Shown: positions 1 to 8,149 of the stretch, in pieces
Numbering within the stretch: the stretch's first letter is position 1
How the letters are laid out: each line of letters begins with the position of its first letter
Source of the DNA: a virus
Strand: one strand, 5' to 3'
Virus record (IMG/VR): IMGVR_UViG_3300008110_000469
Coordinates: 1-35,362 of that record
Length of the DNA stretch: 35,362 nt
Notes under the pieces: generated by a model
What the model was told of the DNA's origin: nothing
What the model saw: only the letters and a program-made list of their open reading frames with translations
The model's database searches: none
Position numbers and translations under genes: made by a program

Positions 1-1047
1 CCTCAACCTCAACAAACAATAAGTCTTGCTAGTGATCCTAACACAAATATAGGCACAGAAGGACAAACAATTGAAAATGAATCACCGGCAACTATTAATG
101 CAGACGATGCAATTGAAAAAGCTAGATTAGAAGCTGAAGCAATAAATGATGAAATTCCCCCACGTACCGAACAAGACATTATTGGTGCATATGGTGGAAT
201 GCAAGGATTACAAGGGTCGGTTGATAGAGCTAGGGCACAAAAAATTACCCAAGATGCTGAAAATGCAAAAACACAGGGTGATTGGCGTGTTCGTTTAAGT
301 TTAGCACCAAGCGCAGGTTATTTGTATAAAGCACAAAATCCAGGTATATTAGGTCCATTACAAAAAACAGATGGGGTAATATTTCCATATATACCTCAAA
401 TACAAGTGACATATGCCGCACATTATGATCCAGCTGACTTAACTCATAGCAACTATAAAATATATCAATATAAAAATAGTAGTGTGGATCAACTTACTAT
501 TAGTTGTGATTTTACTGCACAAGATACTGAAGAAGCAAATTATATGTTAGCGGTTATACATTTCTTTAGATCAGTTACTAAAATGTTTTATGGACAAGAT
601 GAAATACCTAAACCAGGCACACCTCCTCCATTATGTTATCTATCTGGAATGGGTGATTTTCAGTTTGATAGGCATCCATTAGCAATATCTTCATTTAATT
701 ATAGTTTGCCTAATGATGTGGACTATATAAGAGCAAGTAGTCCAACATTATTGCCCGGTGTTGATTCATCTGCATACAATGATAATAGAAATAGTGATTT
801 AACGCCGCAACAAGTTAGAATGCAATCAGGGAGTACTCCATTAAATTCGGGCGCCACACAGTCTGCACCTAATTTTGGTAAAGCAACTAATACACAACCT
901 ACATATGTACCAACAAAAATATCAATATCATTGGTTGCATATCCAATTGTAACACGTAATGATATAAGCAATAATTTTAGTTTAAAGGAATATGCTACTG
1001 GCAAACTATTACAAGGTAGTAAACGTAGTGGCGGAGGAATTTGGTAA
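1..1047 (+). CDS. Baseplate tail-tube cap/initiator-like protein (gp48/gp54-like), 5' end missing
   Basis: The reading frame is open from base 1, so the N-terminus lies outside the window; the first internal ATG, at 199, is not a likely start. About 348 residues are visible. The first ~70 are polar and acidic. From about residue 95 comes DWRVRLSLAP, then a beta-rich body with SVDQLTISCDFTAQDTEEA and a helix (YMLAVIHFFRSVTKMFYG) followed by PPPLCYL. This layout resembles T4 gp48/gp54, which cap the baseplate hub and nucleate the tail tube, in the alternating pattern around the 'few-residue strand, helix, PP-L-YL' core and the C-terminal ITL-type strand. The protein ends in RSGGGIW. The Gly codons of that ending also supply the Shine-Dalgarno sequence of the next gene, which overlaps by one base. 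Position beside gp53-, hub- and gp5-like genes fits a hub/tube role. The assignment between gp48 and gp54 is uncertain. Confidence 0.62.
   Translation, partial: PQPQQTISLASDPNTNIGTEGQTIENESPATINADDAIEKARLEAEAINDEIPPRTEQDIIGAYGGMQGLQGSVDRARAQKITQDAENAKTQGDWRVRLSLAPSAGYLYKAQNPGILGPLQKTDGVIFPYIPQIQVTYAAHYDPADLTHSNYKIYQYKNSSVDQLTISCDFTAQDTEEANYMLAVIHFFRSVTKMFYGQDEIPKPGTPPPLCYLSGMGDFQFDRHPLAISSFNYSLPNDVDYIRASSPTLLPGVDSSAYNDNRNSDLTPQQVRMQSGSTPLNSGATQSAPNFGKATNTQPTYVPTKISISLVAYPIVTRNDISNNFSLKEYATGKLLQGSKRSGGGIW
1033..1038 (+). promoter_or_regulatory. Shine-Dalgarno GGAGGA that fixes the start of the gp53-like gene
   Basis: GGAGGA lies inside the last codons of the upstream gene, 8 bases before the ATG at 1047. 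The alternative TTG at 1041 would be only 2 bases away and is therefore unlikely. The motif is encoded by a Gly-rich C-terminus, so one stretch serves as both coding sequence and ribosome binding site. Confidence 0.7.
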
Positions 1048-1358
1048 TGGCAAACAACACACTTTATCCAGCAACAAGCCCATATTATTCAACAGATATA
1101 GTTAATGGCAAATTTTTAGATGTAATGATAGATAGACCTATCATTAAAGAACCTTCCGATATTTATTGGGAGATCACATTAGTATATGAATTTCGTCCTG
1201 ATATGTTAGCATATGACTTATATGCCGATAGTAGATTGTGGTGGGTATTTGCACAACGAAATCCAAATACATTAAAAGATCCCTATTTTGATTTTGTAGC
1301 AGGTGTAAGTATATACTTACCTAAAGCAGATTTGTTAAAACAATTGTTGGGACTATAA
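1047..1358 (+). CDS. gp53: Baseplate wedge protein gp53-like
   Basis: This is a 103-residue protein. The ATG at 1047 shares its A with the upstream TAA and has a strong GGAGGA at proper spacing. Residues 50-59 (RPDMLAYDLY), 64-68 (LWWVF) and an ND/NP-x-DPY segment match the T4 gp53 pattern RPEELANAIYG...LYWVL...DPYY. Residues 85-93 (AGVSIYLPK) look like the end of a LysM-type fold. In T4, gp53 (196 residues) clamps neighbouring wedges around the central hub. This protein is about half that length and keeps mainly the core. The next gene starts immediately after the stop, which suggests coupled translation with the hub-like gene. Confidence 0.75.
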   Translation: MANNTLYPATSPYYSTDIVNGKFLDVMIDRPIIKEPSDIYWEITLVYEFRPDMLAYDLYADSRLWWVFAQRNPNTLKDPYFDFVAGVSIYLPKADLLKQLLGL

Positions 1359-4235
1359 ATGGCAACAATTAGTTCGTCTAAAACTATCACATCTACCGAT
1401 GGTACCGGATTCACTATTACTACTGAACTAGATACCTCTACCGGCAAAAAATTCACAACAGTTGTGAATTTGCAAGGAGCGTTTGTTACGTCAGGAACTC
1501 CGGAGAAGGTAAATAATCTGATGGGTAGCATTGTTAATTCCAGTTCAACTAGTCCCGGAGCCAAAGCACTTGCTGCCGAAACTACCACTGTAGTTATTAG
1601 TCAATCAGAATCACTAACTTCACAATATCAACAGCTAGTTCCCCCACCCAAGACTGAACCAATACCTCCTACAACAGAAAATAAAACTAATTCAAATGAT
1701 TTGGGTGGTACACCCGGAGACGGTGAATATAGTTATGATAAAGCATATGCGGCTAAAGTTGATGCTACTAAAAATGTAACCAATCCAAATAATGAAATGG
1801 AAACGCAAAACGAAAGTTATGCGGGTACTACAGTTGCAGGACAAGGTGACAAAGGGTCAGCAAATAAAATACAATCAACTGAAATTTCTGCTGGACCAAA
1901 GCCAGGTGCACGTCCACAAAATCCATTAGGCAGTTTATCAAGTTATACTTACCAACTTACACTTTATATGATAACACCTGATGCTTATGATGCATTTATA
2001 CAATCAGGTAGAAATAATATTAATGCTATTAACAATGCGGCTAATCCACAAGTAGCAACTGAAATTGAAAACAATATGTCAGGTGCATATATTATAGCAC
2101 AAAGTGGTGGTATAAACAATAAAACAAGCAAACGTGCATTTAACTATGATTATTATATAGATGACTTAAAAATTCACACAACTACTAATGCTAAAGCAAA
2201 TAAAACGTCATCAAATGATACAGAAATGTCATTCAACATTTATGAACCATATGGATTTTCATTCATAACAAAATTAAATAATGCTGCCGATATATTAAAA
2301 AGAAAAAGCAAATTAAAAGACTATAAAGATTTATCTAATGCTAGTAAACAATTTTTTATAATAGGTATTAGATTTCAAGGATATGATGAAAACGGTAAAG
2401 AAATATCAGCAGCCAATACCTATAACCAAGATACATTTGATGTAACGGGTGATTCAGGTGGAGTATTTGAAAGATTTTTTGATATAAGAATTACTGATAT
2501 GAAATTTAAACTAGACGGTAAAATGACTGTCTATAATATTACTGCCGCAACCGTTGCTCCTAAGGCAGCTTTTGGAGTAAAATATGGTAGAATAGATAGA
2601 GGAGCTAGAGTAGAAGGAAGTACAGTAGAAGATGTGTTACGGGGAACTAAAGGTTTATTAACCACATTAAATGAACAACAGGTATTACAAGCTAATAAAA
2701 ATGGTGAAGGTAGTATACCAAATGTATATAAGCTTAGATATTTAGGTAGTGCTGAATCAGAAATAGGAAATGCATCTATTGTAAGTATTGCTGATTTGGA
2801 TAAATCTAAGTTACCAATGAGTGTGGCTGAAAATATTAAACAAGTAAATGAAGCAGTATCAGTATCAGCCGTACCTAATACTAATAGAAGAACTATTACA
2901 TTTGCAAACGATGTATCTATAATGCAAGCTATAGGATCAATTGTTTCTCAAAGTAGTTATTTAGAAAACGCATTGACTGAAGTAATAAAATCTGACACAG
3001 AGCCACCTCAACCAAATCAAGGTACTGCTACAGTTAAAGACCCTAACCCAAGAACCATTAAATGGTATAATTTAGGTGCAGAGATTAAATGTTTGGGTTT
3101 TGACAAGGTAGTAGGTGATTTTTCTTATGAAATCACTTATGTTATACAACCATATGAAACTCCAATGATTACTAGTCCATATGCAGGTAAAACATCAAAA
3201 TATTATGGTGCACATAAAAGATATGAATATTGGTTTACTGGAAAGAATTCAGAAATATTACATTATGAACAAAAAATGGACAACTCATATTTTTTACCAG
3301 CAATGAATCCAACTGGTTCTCCCGCTAGTCAAGGAGGCGGAGCAGATATTTCTACTGTTCCTGGTAAACGACAAAATGAAGATAGAACAGGTAAATTGGA
3401 TTTAGGTAAAGAAGCACAAAATTCTTACTTAACAAGTTTATATGATCCAGGTGCTTATGCTACAGCAAAGATTACTATATTAGGAGATCCTGATTATTTA
3501 ATGCAAGATAGTCCTAGTTCAATCAATCAAGTATATCGTCAATTTTATGGCAAAGGTTTTACTATTAATCCAAATGGTGGACAAGTTTTTATTGAAATTG
3601 ATTTTAAAGAAGCGGAAGATTATAGTAATGATACTGGTTTGTTAAGTATAAATGATTCTATATTATTTTGGAAATATCCTAAAGAAGTAGCATCTCAGGT
3701 TAAAGGTGTAAGTTATATGTTAACTGAAGTAATCAGTACTTTTTCAAAAGGTAAATTCACACAAGAATTAGATTGTGTTATAAATCAATTTCCTAATATT
3801 ACAAACAAATCTGATAAAATTGCGGCAGGCAGACCTAATGCAGGTATATCTAATGCAGGTATATCTAATGCATTAGATGCAAGCGGCCGAAGAACAAGTA
3901 GTACAGATACTAGGGTTGGACCAATTATTACAGAAAAAGACAATATTCAAGCCGCAAATGAAGTAAATAATTTACTAAGTAGATATCCGGCTTCAACTAA
4001 TAAAGCTCTTAATGCAGCCACTGAAGCTAATGATGATAATGTAGTAAATCCTACAAAACAACCTGCAAATCAAGGTGGTAGGGAAGATCCTAACGATCCT
4101 GCAAAACAAGATGTTAATACTAGATTGAGGACAGGGTTTGGACTACAAACTGGACAAGAAAGTCAATCATTGGTTAACCGAGCCCGTGCCGCTTTAGGTA
4201 TCCCCGTAGGAGGAACTAGATCAGGTGGCGGATAA
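1359..4235 (+). CDS. Large hub-like virion structural protein
   Basis: The protein has 958 residues, and its ATG follows the previous stop with no gap. Residues 1-180 are low-complexity and polar (Thr, Ser, Asn). A folded part begins near residue 190 (SSYTYQLTLYMITPDAYDAF). Near 522 comes a segment (IMQAIGSIVSQSSYLENAL), and near 565 a strand series (WYNLGAEIKCLGFDKVVGDF, then YEITYVIQPYE). That 'helix with S-x-Y, then W, then Y-x-I-x-Y-x-V/I-x-P-Y' pattern is what I expect from a gp27-type hub domain in large marine T4-like phages. Its position directly before gp5, the usual gp27 partner, supports this. The last ~130 residues are again disordered and end in RSGGG, like the first protein in the window. 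A 15-base tandem repeat lies near 3835. The structural role is well supported; hub identity is an inference. Confidence 0.55.
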   Translation: MATISSSKTITSTDGTGFTITTELDTSTGKKFTTVVNLQGAFVTSGTPEKVNNLMGSIVNSSSTSPGAKALAAETTTVVISQSESLTSQYQQLVPPPKTEPIPPTTENKTNSNDLGGTPGDGEYSYDKAYAAKVDATKNVTNPNNEMETQNESYAGTTVAGQGDKGSANKIQSTEISAGPKPGARPQNPLGSLSSYTYQLTLYMITPDAYDAFIQSGRNNINAINNAANPQVATEIENNMSGAYIIAQSGGINNKTSKRAFNYDYYIDDLKIHTTTNAKANKTSSNDTEMSFNIYEPYGFSFITKLNNAADILKRKSKLKDYKDLSNASKQFFIIGIRFQGYDENGKEISAANTYNQDTFDVTGDSGGVFERFFDIRITDMKFKLDGKMTVYNITAATVAPKAAFGVKYGRIDRGARVEGSTVEDVLRGTKGLLTTLNEQQVLQANKNGEGSIPNVYKLRYLGSAESEIGNASIVSIADLDKSKLPMSVAENIKQVNEAVSVSAVPNTNRRTITFANDVSIMQAIGSIVSQSSYLENALTEVIKSDTEPPQPNQGTATVKDPNPRTIKWYNLGAEIKCLGFDKVVGDFSYEITYVIQPYETPMITSPYAGKTSKYYGAHKRYEYWFTGKNSEILHYEQKMDNSYFLPAMNPTGSPASQGGGADISTVPGKRQNEDRTGKLDLGKEAQNSYLTSLYDPGAYATAKITILGDPDYLMQDSPSSINQVYRQFYGKGFTINPNGGQVFIEIDFKEAEDYSNDTGLLSINDSILFWKYPKEVASQVKGVSYMLTEVISTFSKGKFTQELDCVINQFPNITNKSDKIAAGRPNAGISNAGISNALDASGRRTSSTDTRVGPIITEKDNIQAANEVNNLLSRYPASTNKALNAATEANDDNVVNPTKQPANQGGREDPNDPAKQDVNTRLRTGFGLQTGQESQSLVNRARAALGIPVGGTRSGGG
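3835..3872 (+). repeat. Short 15-bp tandem repeat inside the hub-like gene
   Basis: The unit CTAATGCAGGTATAT occurs twice in a row, followed by a partial third copy (CTAATGCA). It encodes repeated NAGIS pentapeptides in the disordered C-terminal region. The copies are identical, which suggests a recent slippage duplication. Confidence 0.85.
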
Positions 4236-4256
4236 TAAACAGTAAAGAAATAATAT

Positions 4257-7200
4257 ATGGCATACGATGAAATAAAACCTAGAGGTAGTACCAAAGCAAG
4301 CCGACCGGATGCAGGAGGAGCTGTATTACGCAGTGTACCTTTATTTGGTATTGTTAAAGATAATATAGATCCAATTCGTTCTGGTAGACTACAAGTATAC
4401 ATTAGTGATTTGGGAGGATTAGATCCTGATGATAGTAATTCTTGGGTAACTGTTAGTTATATGACTCCTTTCTATGGAGTAACTACACCGTCTGGTGCGA
4501 ATACAGGTTGGGGAGAATATATAAAGAACCCTAACAGTTATGGTATGTGGAATAGTCAACCTGATATTGGTACAACGGTTATATGTATATTCATTAATGG
4601 CGATCCTAATTATGGATTTTGGATAGGTTGTGTACCACAACCGGAAGCATTGCACATGGTTCCTGCAATTGGTGGAACAGATAACATTGTAGCAAATGCA
4701 GGTGAAGCAAAAGGATTAGGCGGTGCTGTAAGATTACCAGTAGTTAATCTTAATACTAATAATGCAGGACTAGCGAACAGTAATCGATTTTTAACTGATG
4801 CTAAGCCTGTACATAGTTATGTTGCTAGTATATTAGCACAACAAGGTTTAATTAGAGATCCTATTAGAGGTGTTATTGGTTCAAGCGCACAACGTGAAGC
4901 ACCTAGTCGTGTTGGATGGGGTGTCAGTACACCAGGCAGACCTATATATGAAGGTGGCTTTACAGATGAAACAATTGCTGATGCCGCAACCAATGGTGGA
5001 CAAACCACTGGATTAAAAGTTGTTGCACGTAGAGGTGGACATACACTAGTAATGGATGACGGAGACATTCTAGGTAGAGACCAATTAGTAAGAATACGTA
5101 GTAGTTTAGGACACCAAATATTAATGAGTGATGATGGTCAAACACTATTCATCATTCACGCTAACGGACAAAGTTATGTTGAATTGGGTAAAGAAGGTAC
5201 AATTGATATGTACTCTACTAACTCATTTAATGTAAGAACACAAGGTGATTTGAATTTACACGCTGATAACAATATTAATATTAATGCGGGCAAAGCACTA
5301 AACATAAGTGCTGATACGATTGCAATTAATAGTGAAAAACAAACTACACAAAAAGTTGGAACAGATTTTAGTTTATATGCATCTGGTCAATATACAACCA
5401 AAATAGATGGTAAGATGAGTTTTGCTAGCGGTGCAGATGCTTCATTCTATAGTGATTCTATAACTTATTTTAATGGTAGTAAGATTAATTTAAATACAGG
5501 CGCATCAAGTTTAGTTCCACAAGAAGTTAAACCATTACCGGTAGTAGCACATACTGATACATTGAATGATGCTACTAAAGGTTGGCTGGCAGCACCGGGT
5601 AAATTATTAAGTATTGTAAGTAGAGCACCCGCACATGCGCCATGGTCTAGTGCTAATCAAGGTGTAGATGTTAAAGTTAACAATAATGCAAGTGCCGCAT
5701 TACCCTCTGCACCTAGCCCAGCAGTTGCGGCAGCAAATGCCAGCGCAGGAGCACCAACTAATCCAGTAACTGTTGCTGTAGCATCTACGGTTCCTCCATC
5801 ATCAGCAATTAGTGCGGCATTAGATAAAAATACTACAGGCACAATGGTTGGGCAAATATCAACATTAGCCGCAAATGGGCCAGCAGCCGCCGCAGTTAAA
5901 TTGGGCGCAGGTACAATAGAAACAGCAAATGGCGTTGTTGCGGCAGTGGGCGCTATGGCACAAAGTCCTGCTCAACTTGAAGCAGCCGGTGTAATTAAAC
6001 CAGGCTCAGCCGCATTAGTTGAAAAAAATATAAACAATGGAATGTCTATAGCAAAGGCGTTAACACCTAATTTGTTTACAGGTAAAGACGGCGCGGCAAA
6101 TTTAACTAGTTATGTAAATAATCCTGTAGCACAAGTAGCAACACAAGTTGCTACATTTACACAAGCACAAACAGCATTAACACAAACAGGGTTAATTACT
6201 GGTAAAGAATCAGGTACAGCTATAGCAGGTTTAGTAATGTCTGCGGCAACAGCCGGTATACAAAATACAGTTAATTTAGTTAGCAATGCAGCCGGTGTCA
6301 TAACAGGAGCAGTAAATGGAGCAATATCAAATGTAGTAGGTGCGGCTACCGGTGCATTAAACAGTGTATTAGGATCAGCCGCAAGTTTAGTATCAGCTGG
6401 TAATTTTGCTGGTAATTTAGCAAGTACGGTAACAGGTGGTTTAAGTAGTATTGCAGGCTCATTAGGTGGAATGGCTAAAGGAGCTGTTGCCGGTATAGCA
6501 GGATTATTAGATAATGCTAAAGGTGTGGCAGCTAGTGCGTTTGCGGCAATCAGCGGAGCATTACCTACATTAAAAGCAGGTGTACCTCAAAATATTAGAG
6601 AAATTACTGAAACAGCTCAAGCAGCCGCCCAAGCTCCTGCTTCTAATGCATTATCAGGTGCTTTAGGTGCAGTAACAGGTGGAATAACAGGTGCTTTAGG
6701 TGCAGTAACAGGTGGAATAACAGGTGCTTTAGGTGCAGTAACAGGTGGAATAACAGGTGCTTTAAGTGCAGTAACAGGTGGAATAACCGGAGCACTTGGT
6801 GCCGTTACCGGTGCAGTTAATACTACAATTGGTGCGGCTACTGGATTAATAAAAACAACATTGGGTGCAACAACAAATCTATCTACTGGTTTAGGTGCAT
6901 TACCCGGCGGTGCCAATGTAGTTTCTTCTGTAGTTAATAATGCTATTGGTGCAATTAATAGTGTGCCAGGCGTTAGCGCAGTAACAGGACTAATTGGTCA
7001 AGCATCTGCAATCACAAACGGGTTATCTAATTTGTCATCAATTAATCCATTAGCATCATCTGGTGCATTGAATGCAGTTACAGGAGCAGCCGGAGCATTA
7101 ACTAAAGGACTAGATGATTTAAAGAGTGGTAAATTATCATTGGCATCACTGGCATCTGCTGGGCTACCAACTGGTGCAGCCGCACAATTAAATGCGGCAA

Positions 7201-7625
7201 TTAGTTCAATGAGTTCAGGTGGTGCGGTACAAATCAAACTACCAACTGTAGCTATCAATACAAATGACCGTAGTGAGTTAACTTCACAAGTTACTAGTCT
7301 ATTGGGTGATGCAAAAATACCAGCACCAAACTTTGCAGGTGCTAGTGAAGATACATATAAAGCCGGACTATCTAAAATTGATGCAAAAAAAGAAAAGTAT
7401 AAAGAAATTGATGCAAAATTAGAGGCTTTAAACGAGGAAGCTAAGACAGTTAGAGCACAATATAATGCATCTGCTGAAACATATGAAAATGCAAATAATA
7501 ATTTACCTGCAGGTGATCCATCAGTTAGGGCAATATACGAAACAACACAACAATACAGATCACAGTTATTAGCACTTCAGAAAAAAGGATATGAACTGCT
7601 TAACGAGCGAAACAAGGTAGCATAA
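4257..7625 (+). CDS. gp5: gp5-like baseplate central spike with long Ala/Gly-rich C-terminus, no lysozyme domain
   Basis: The protein has 1122 residues. Residues ~25-140 look like the gp5 OB-fold (VKDNIDPIRSGRLQVYISDLGG, QPDIGTTVICIFINGDPNYG, then FWIGCVPQPEALHMVPAIG), a signature familiar from gp5 of marine T4-like phages. Residues ~255-415 are a strand-repeat region of VgrG/gp5 beta-helix type (RRGGHTLVMDDGD, SLGHQILMSDDGQTLFI, LNLHADNNININAGKALNIS). T4 gp5 has a lysozyme domain between these parts; here I see only a ~110-residue linker with no lysozyme-like motif. Residues ~478-1030 are strikingly rich in Ala, Gly, Val and Thr and include perfect 11-residue repeats (801-855). Residues ~1039-1122 are charged and helical, probably a coiled coil. 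The protein should form the trimeric membrane-piercing spike; the role of the Ala/Gly tail is unknown. Confidence 0.85.
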   Translation: MAYDEIKPRGSTKASRPDAGGAVLRSVPLFGIVKDNIDPIRSGRLQVYISDLGGLDPDDSNSWVTVSYMTPFYGVTTPSGANTGWGEYIKNPNSYGMWNSQPDIGTTVICIFINGDPNYGFWIGCVPQPEALHMVPAIGGTDNIVANAGEAKGLGGAVRLPVVNLNTNNAGLANSNRFLTDAKPVHSYVASILAQQGLIRDPIRGVIGSSAQREAPSRVGWGVSTPGRPIYEGGFTDETIADAATNGGQTTGLKVVARRGGHTLVMDDGDILGRDQLVRIRSSLGHQILMSDDGQTLFIIHANGQSYVELGKEGTIDMYSTNSFNVRTQGDLNLHADNNININAGKALNISADTIAINSEKQTTQKVGTDFSLYASGQYTTKIDGKMSFASGADASFYSDSITYFNGSKINLNTGASSLVPQEVKPLPVVAHTDTLNDATKGWLAAPGKLLSIVSRAPAHAPWSSANQGVDVKVNNNASAALPSAPSPAVAAANASAGAPTNPVTVAVASTVPPSSAISAALDKNTTGTMVGQISTLAANGPAAAAVKLGAGTIETANGVVAAVGAMAQSPAQLEAAGVIKPGSAALVEKNINNGMSIAKALTPNLFTGKDGAANLTSYVNNPVAQVATQVATFTQAQTALTQTGLITGKESGTAIAGLVMSAATAGIQNTVNLVSNAAGVITGAVNGAISNVVGAATGALNSVLGSAASLVSAGNFAGNLASTVTGGLSSIAGSLGGMAKGAVAGIAGLLDNAKGVAASAFAAISGALPTLKAGVPQNIREITETAQAAAQAPASNALSGALGAVTGGITGALGAVTGGITGALGAVTGGITGALSAVTGGITGALGAVTGAVNTTIGAATGLIKTTLGATTNLSTGLGALPGGANVVSSVVNNAIGAINSVPGVSAVTGLIGQASAITNGLSNLSSINPLASSGALNAVTGAAGALTKGLDDLKSGKLSLASLASAGLPTGAAAQLNAAISSMSSGGAVQIKLPTVAINTNDRSELTSQVTSLLGDAKIPAPNFAGASEDTYKAGLSKIDAKKEKYKEIDAKLEALNEEAKTVRAQYNASAETYENANNNLPAGDPSVRAIYETTQQYRSQLLALQKKGYELLNERNKVA
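6657..6821 (+). repeat. 33-bp tandem repeat (11-residue GALGAVTGGIT unit) in gp5
   Basis: There are five consecutive 33-base units. Units 1-3 (6657-6755) are identical in DNA. Unit 4 (6756-6788) has one amino-acid change (Gly to Ser) and a late synonymous change. Unit 5 (6789-6821) keeps the peptide pattern (GALGAVTG) but uses different codons throughout. The gradient implies recent expansion of an older hendecad-like protein repeat. Confidence 0.93.
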
Positions 7626-7628
7626 ATA
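7621..7628 (+). promoter_or_regulatory. Late-promoter-like octamer CATAAATA before gp25
   Basis: CATAAATA overlaps the gp5 stop codon and ends 17 bases before the gp25-like ATG. It matches the T4 late promoter TATAAATA at seven of eight positions. T4 late promoters need no -35 element. An AGGA Shine-Dalgarno at 7635-7638 lies between it and the start. Confidence 0.4.
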
Positions 7629-7645
7629 TACTATAGGACAACAAC

Positions 7646-8095
7646 ATGCCAACATATGTAGGTTTCAGTACAATTAACGCTAATAAGCCCCGCTCTACTA
7701 ATTTGCCAGCAGGTATTGCAGGTGGTGTAGGTTCTATGGTACAACCAGTCATTCCCGGCAAAAAGTACAGATTAGTTGATGCACAATTGGTTATACAAGA
7801 TTTCATTAACGCATTGAATATTCAACAGGGTCAAAAAGTAGGTAATCCGGGATATGGTACAACTCTTTGGAGTTTTGTTTTTGAACCAAATACATTTGAT
7901 GTACAAAATAAATTAGAAACAGAAATCAGACGAGTTGCTAATCAAGATCCAAGAATGATAGTCAATACAGTCAGCGCATATCCACAAGAAAATGGTATTT
8001 TAATAGAAGTTGAACTAGCAGTAGCACCGTTTAATAACGCACAAATTTTAAGTGTTTTCTTTAATAATAGTACCAATACAGCAGTAATTCAATAA
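7646..8095 (+). CDS. gp25: Baseplate wedge protein gp25-like
   Basis: This 149-residue protein has the gp25/lysozyme-like wedge fold signature: VDAQLVIQDFINALN (residues ~44-58), then NPGYGTTLWSFVFEP (67-81), then an I/V-x-x-x-x-x-DPRM segment (DPR at 101-103, equivalent to the EPR core motif of gp25), and closing strands GILIEVELAV. In T4, gp25 (132 residues) forms the sheath-initiator side of the wedge and is not an active lysozyme. The ATG at 7646 has AGGA seven bases upstream. It lies between gp5 and gp6, the usual neighbourhood in this phage group. Confidence 0.88.
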   Translation: MPTYVGFSTINANKPRSTNLPAGIAGGVGSMVQPVIPGKKYRLVDAQLVIQDFINALNIQQGQKVGNPGYGTTLWSFVFEPNTFDVQNKLETEIRRVANQDPRMIVNTVSAYPQENGILIEVELAVAPFNNAQILSVFFNNSTNTAVIQ

Positions 8096-8101
8096 TCTTC
8101 C

Positions 8102-8115
8102 AAAACCGGGGTTTT
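8102..8115 (+). terminator. Possible weak hairpin AAAACCGGGGTTTT after gp25
   Basis: A 5-bp stem (AAAAC/GTTTT) with a CGGG loop follows the gp25-like stop. It is symmetrical, ends in a short T run and sits just upstream of a late-promoter-like octamer. The stem is short and A/T-rich, so termination would be weak. It may be chance in an AT-rich genome. Confidence 0.3.
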
Positions 8116-8122
8116 CATTTAT

Positions 8123-8130
8123 GATAAATA
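8123..8130 (+). promoter_or_regulatory. Late-promoter-like octamer GATAAATA before gp6
   Basis: GATAAATA lies 19 bases before the gp6-like ATG at 8150, in the only real gap between gp25 and gp6. The same octamer recurs at 29045 and 29831, also before genes, which favours a phage late promoter over coincidence. Confidence 0.5.
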
Positions 8131-8149
8131 CTTAAAAGAGAATACCACT

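Noticed and set aside
723-1004. Several other - strand and out-of-phase open frames (also near 17290-17541, 20882-21103, 21626-21847, 25970-26266)
   Set aside because: All lie within long convincing + strand structural genes and have shadow-like composition. None shows a family pattern or start signal.
1041-1046. TTG start two codons upstream for the gp53-like gene
   Set aside because: GGAGGA at 1033-1038 is too close to the TTG but ideally spaced for the ATG at 1047, so the ATG is preferred.
4670-5020. Lysozyme domain in the gp5-like protein
   Set aside because: The segment between the OB-fold and the beta-helix is only about 110 residues, and I see no lysozyme-type catalytic pattern.
6657-6821. 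Possible CRISPR-like array
   Set aside because: The units are contiguous with no spacers, in frame, and encode a protein repeat.
6617-6916. Open frame on the - strand across the gp5 repeats
   Set aside because: It is the reverse complement of the GALGAVTGGIT repeat and gives a low-complexity Pro/Ala/Val peptide. It has no ribosome site or neighbours on that strand.
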